A stretch of DNA of 64,000 bases, from contig CP091724.1 in NCBI GenBank assembly GCA_022009795.1, forward strand, positions 620,001 through 684,000. Direction: 5' to 3'. The stretch comes from Anaerotruncus sp. GTDB taxonomy: Bacteria; Bacillota; Clostridia; Oscillospirales; Acutalibacteraceae. Position 1 is the stretch's first letter. Every line of letters starts with the position of its first letter. Shown here one piece after another: positions 63,569 to 64,000 of this stretch. A program made the position numbers and the translations under genes. The notes beneath the pieces were generated by a model. It saw only the letters and a program-made list of their open reading frames with translations, did not search any database and was not told the origin of the DNA.

Positions 63569-64000
63569 TCAATGGGCATAAAAAGTGCCATCGTTAAATG
63601 ATTTAAGGGTAAATTCCTCCATATGCTCTTCAAGCTCGGATTGAAACGGTAAACGCTCCTTATGCATAAGCGAATCGGGAATGGGAGTGGGCGATCGCAT
63701 AATATAATCCGCCACAAGCCTTTGACATTTCGTTTGCATATTTCCGAGGAAAAAGCATTTTGAATTCTCCGGTTCAACAACGGCAAAAGCAATTTTAAGC
63801 TGCTCTTTTTTGCCGAAAGTGCACACCATTTTTGAAAGCGCAACGGCACCGTTCTCCGCCTTATCTGTAACAAAGCAAATAATGCAATTGCCCGAGCGCT
63901 TTAAATTGCGCACGGTTAAATCATTAACAACAACATCAAGATAAGCCAAAACATCATCTCTTGAAAGCGAATCCACATCAACAACATAAAAAAATTCTTT
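63569..64000 (-). CDS. Hypothetical protein, 5' end outside window
   Basis: At least 143 residues, unbroken to the window edge apart from an A7 run near 63987. Readable parts are YVVDVDSLSRDDVLAYLDVV, NCIICFVTDKAENGAVALSK, QLKIAFAVVEPENSKCFF and EHMEEFTLKSFNDGTFYAH. The alternation of hydrophobic strands with acidic helices suggests a compact alpha/beta domain. I do not recognise the family. It ends 46 bases before murD on the same strand and is probably cotranscribed with it. Confidence 0.55.
   Translation of the reverse strand, partial: KEFFYVVDVDSLSRDDVLAYLDVVVNDLTVRNLKRSGNCIICFVTDKAENGAVALSKMVCTFGKKEQLKIAFAVVEPENSKCFFLGNMQTKCQRLVADYIMRSPTPIPDSLMHKERLPFQSELEEHMEEFTLKSFNDGTFYAH

Noticed and set aside
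1..64000. Programmed ribosomal frameshifting at A6-A7 slippery runs
   Set aside because: Too many unrelated genes are affected, shifts occur in both directions, several genes would need three or more events, and no consistent downstream stimulatory structure was seen.
1..64000. Genuine pseudogenisation or genome decay
   Set aside because: Conserved motifs are intact on both sides of each break and indispensable genes are hit as often as dispensable ones; decaying genomes also show substitutions and deletions, which I do not see.
1..64000. CRISPR array, insertion sequence, prophage or tRNA genes
   Set aside because: No regularly spaced repeats, no transposase or integrase motifs, no terminal inverted repeats and no cloverleaf sequences were found.
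1..64000. TGA recoded as tryptophan
   Set aside because: TGA ends many genes at the expected length and overlaps start codons of following genes (ATGA); Trp positions in conserved motifs use TGG.

Overview
The window reads as a chromosomal housekeeping region of a low-to-mid-GC Gram-positive bacterium, most likely a member of Clostridia (Oscillospiraceae/Ruminococcaceae type). The inference rests on gene content and order: lysA-engB-lon-clpX-clpP-tig, rplS-rbgA-rnhB-yraN, the B12-binding radical SAM/DUF2344 pair, dgt-dnaG-rpoD, addBA, DUF1540, DUF896, a WYL regulator, GGAGG-type ribosome binding sites and sigma-A promoters, many with an extended -10 (TGnTATAAT). The genetic code looks standard (TGA, TAA and TAG all end genes). 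I saw no tRNA, rRNA, CRISPR array, insertion sequence, prophage or integration site.

The overriding property of the sequence is that about four fifths of the recognisable genes are broken by one or more single-base frame changes, mostly at A/T runs of five or more. They include genes a cell cannot lose (rpoD, dnaG, dnaB, parC, parE, rplI, rplS, rpmE, ftsH, tmk, murD). Both extra and missing bases occur, and the reading always continues in another frame with conserved family sequence. I therefore treat these as probably uncorrected long-read errors. Each gene is annotated over its full reconstructed span, with the frame breaks stated. Boundaries that depend on a reconstructed frame are uncertain by some tens of bases.

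Layout, mostly on the minus strand and so transcribed right to left. 64.0-49.0 kb: an unidentified partial gene, murD, two adjacent M42 aminopeptidases, a GNAT, a methionine gamma-lyase-like PLP enzyme, DUF2461, a phosphohexomutase and the addB-addA recombination nuclease, almost all overlapping. 48.9-47.0 kb: rpmE, a YigZ-family gene and a plus-strand membrane-anchored metallophosphoesterase. 46.9-35.5 kb: a long run dgt-dnaG-rpoD-DUF896-tmk-DUF2156-GNAT-DJ-1-5-formyl-THF cyclo-ligase-mltG-peptidase U32, then a class B penicillin-binding protein and a WYL regulator. 34.4-33.5 kb: a plus-strand ROK sugar kinase. It diverges from a membrane protein and a DUF5596-like acyltransferase gene (33.4-32.0 kb), with an 18-bp perfect palindrome between the two. 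31.9-31.5 kb: rnhA on plus. 31.3-24.1 kb: RNase J, rplI, dnaB, tilS, ftsH. 23.9-19.7 kb: parE-parC. 19.5-12.3 kb: secG, a DEDDh exonuclease with a zinc-ribbon reading behind it, a class A PBP, ruvX, an M50 protease and the radical SAM pair. 12.1-1 kb: rplS with a structured leader, rbgA, rnhB, yraN, thrC, a small DUF1540 gene on plus, a metallophosphoesterase, then tig-clpP-clpX-lon-engB-lysA.

Functionally the region joins replication (dnaB, dnaG, rpoD, parCE, tmk, dgt), repair (addAB, rnhA, rnhB, ruvX), protein quality control (tig, clpXP, lon, ftsH), ribosome assembly and RNA turnover (rplS, rplI, rpmE, rbgA, engB, rnj), the envelope (two PBPs, mltG, murD, secG) and Lys/Thr biosynthesis. 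I found no strong candidate for a new multi-gene system. The most interesting local signals are the shared palindromic divergent promoter at 33.43 kb, the two competing folds in the rplS leader, the terminator hairpin that contains the ribosome binding site of the next gene at 36.99 kb, and the exonuclease/zinc-ribbon arrangement at 18.3-19.2 kb.
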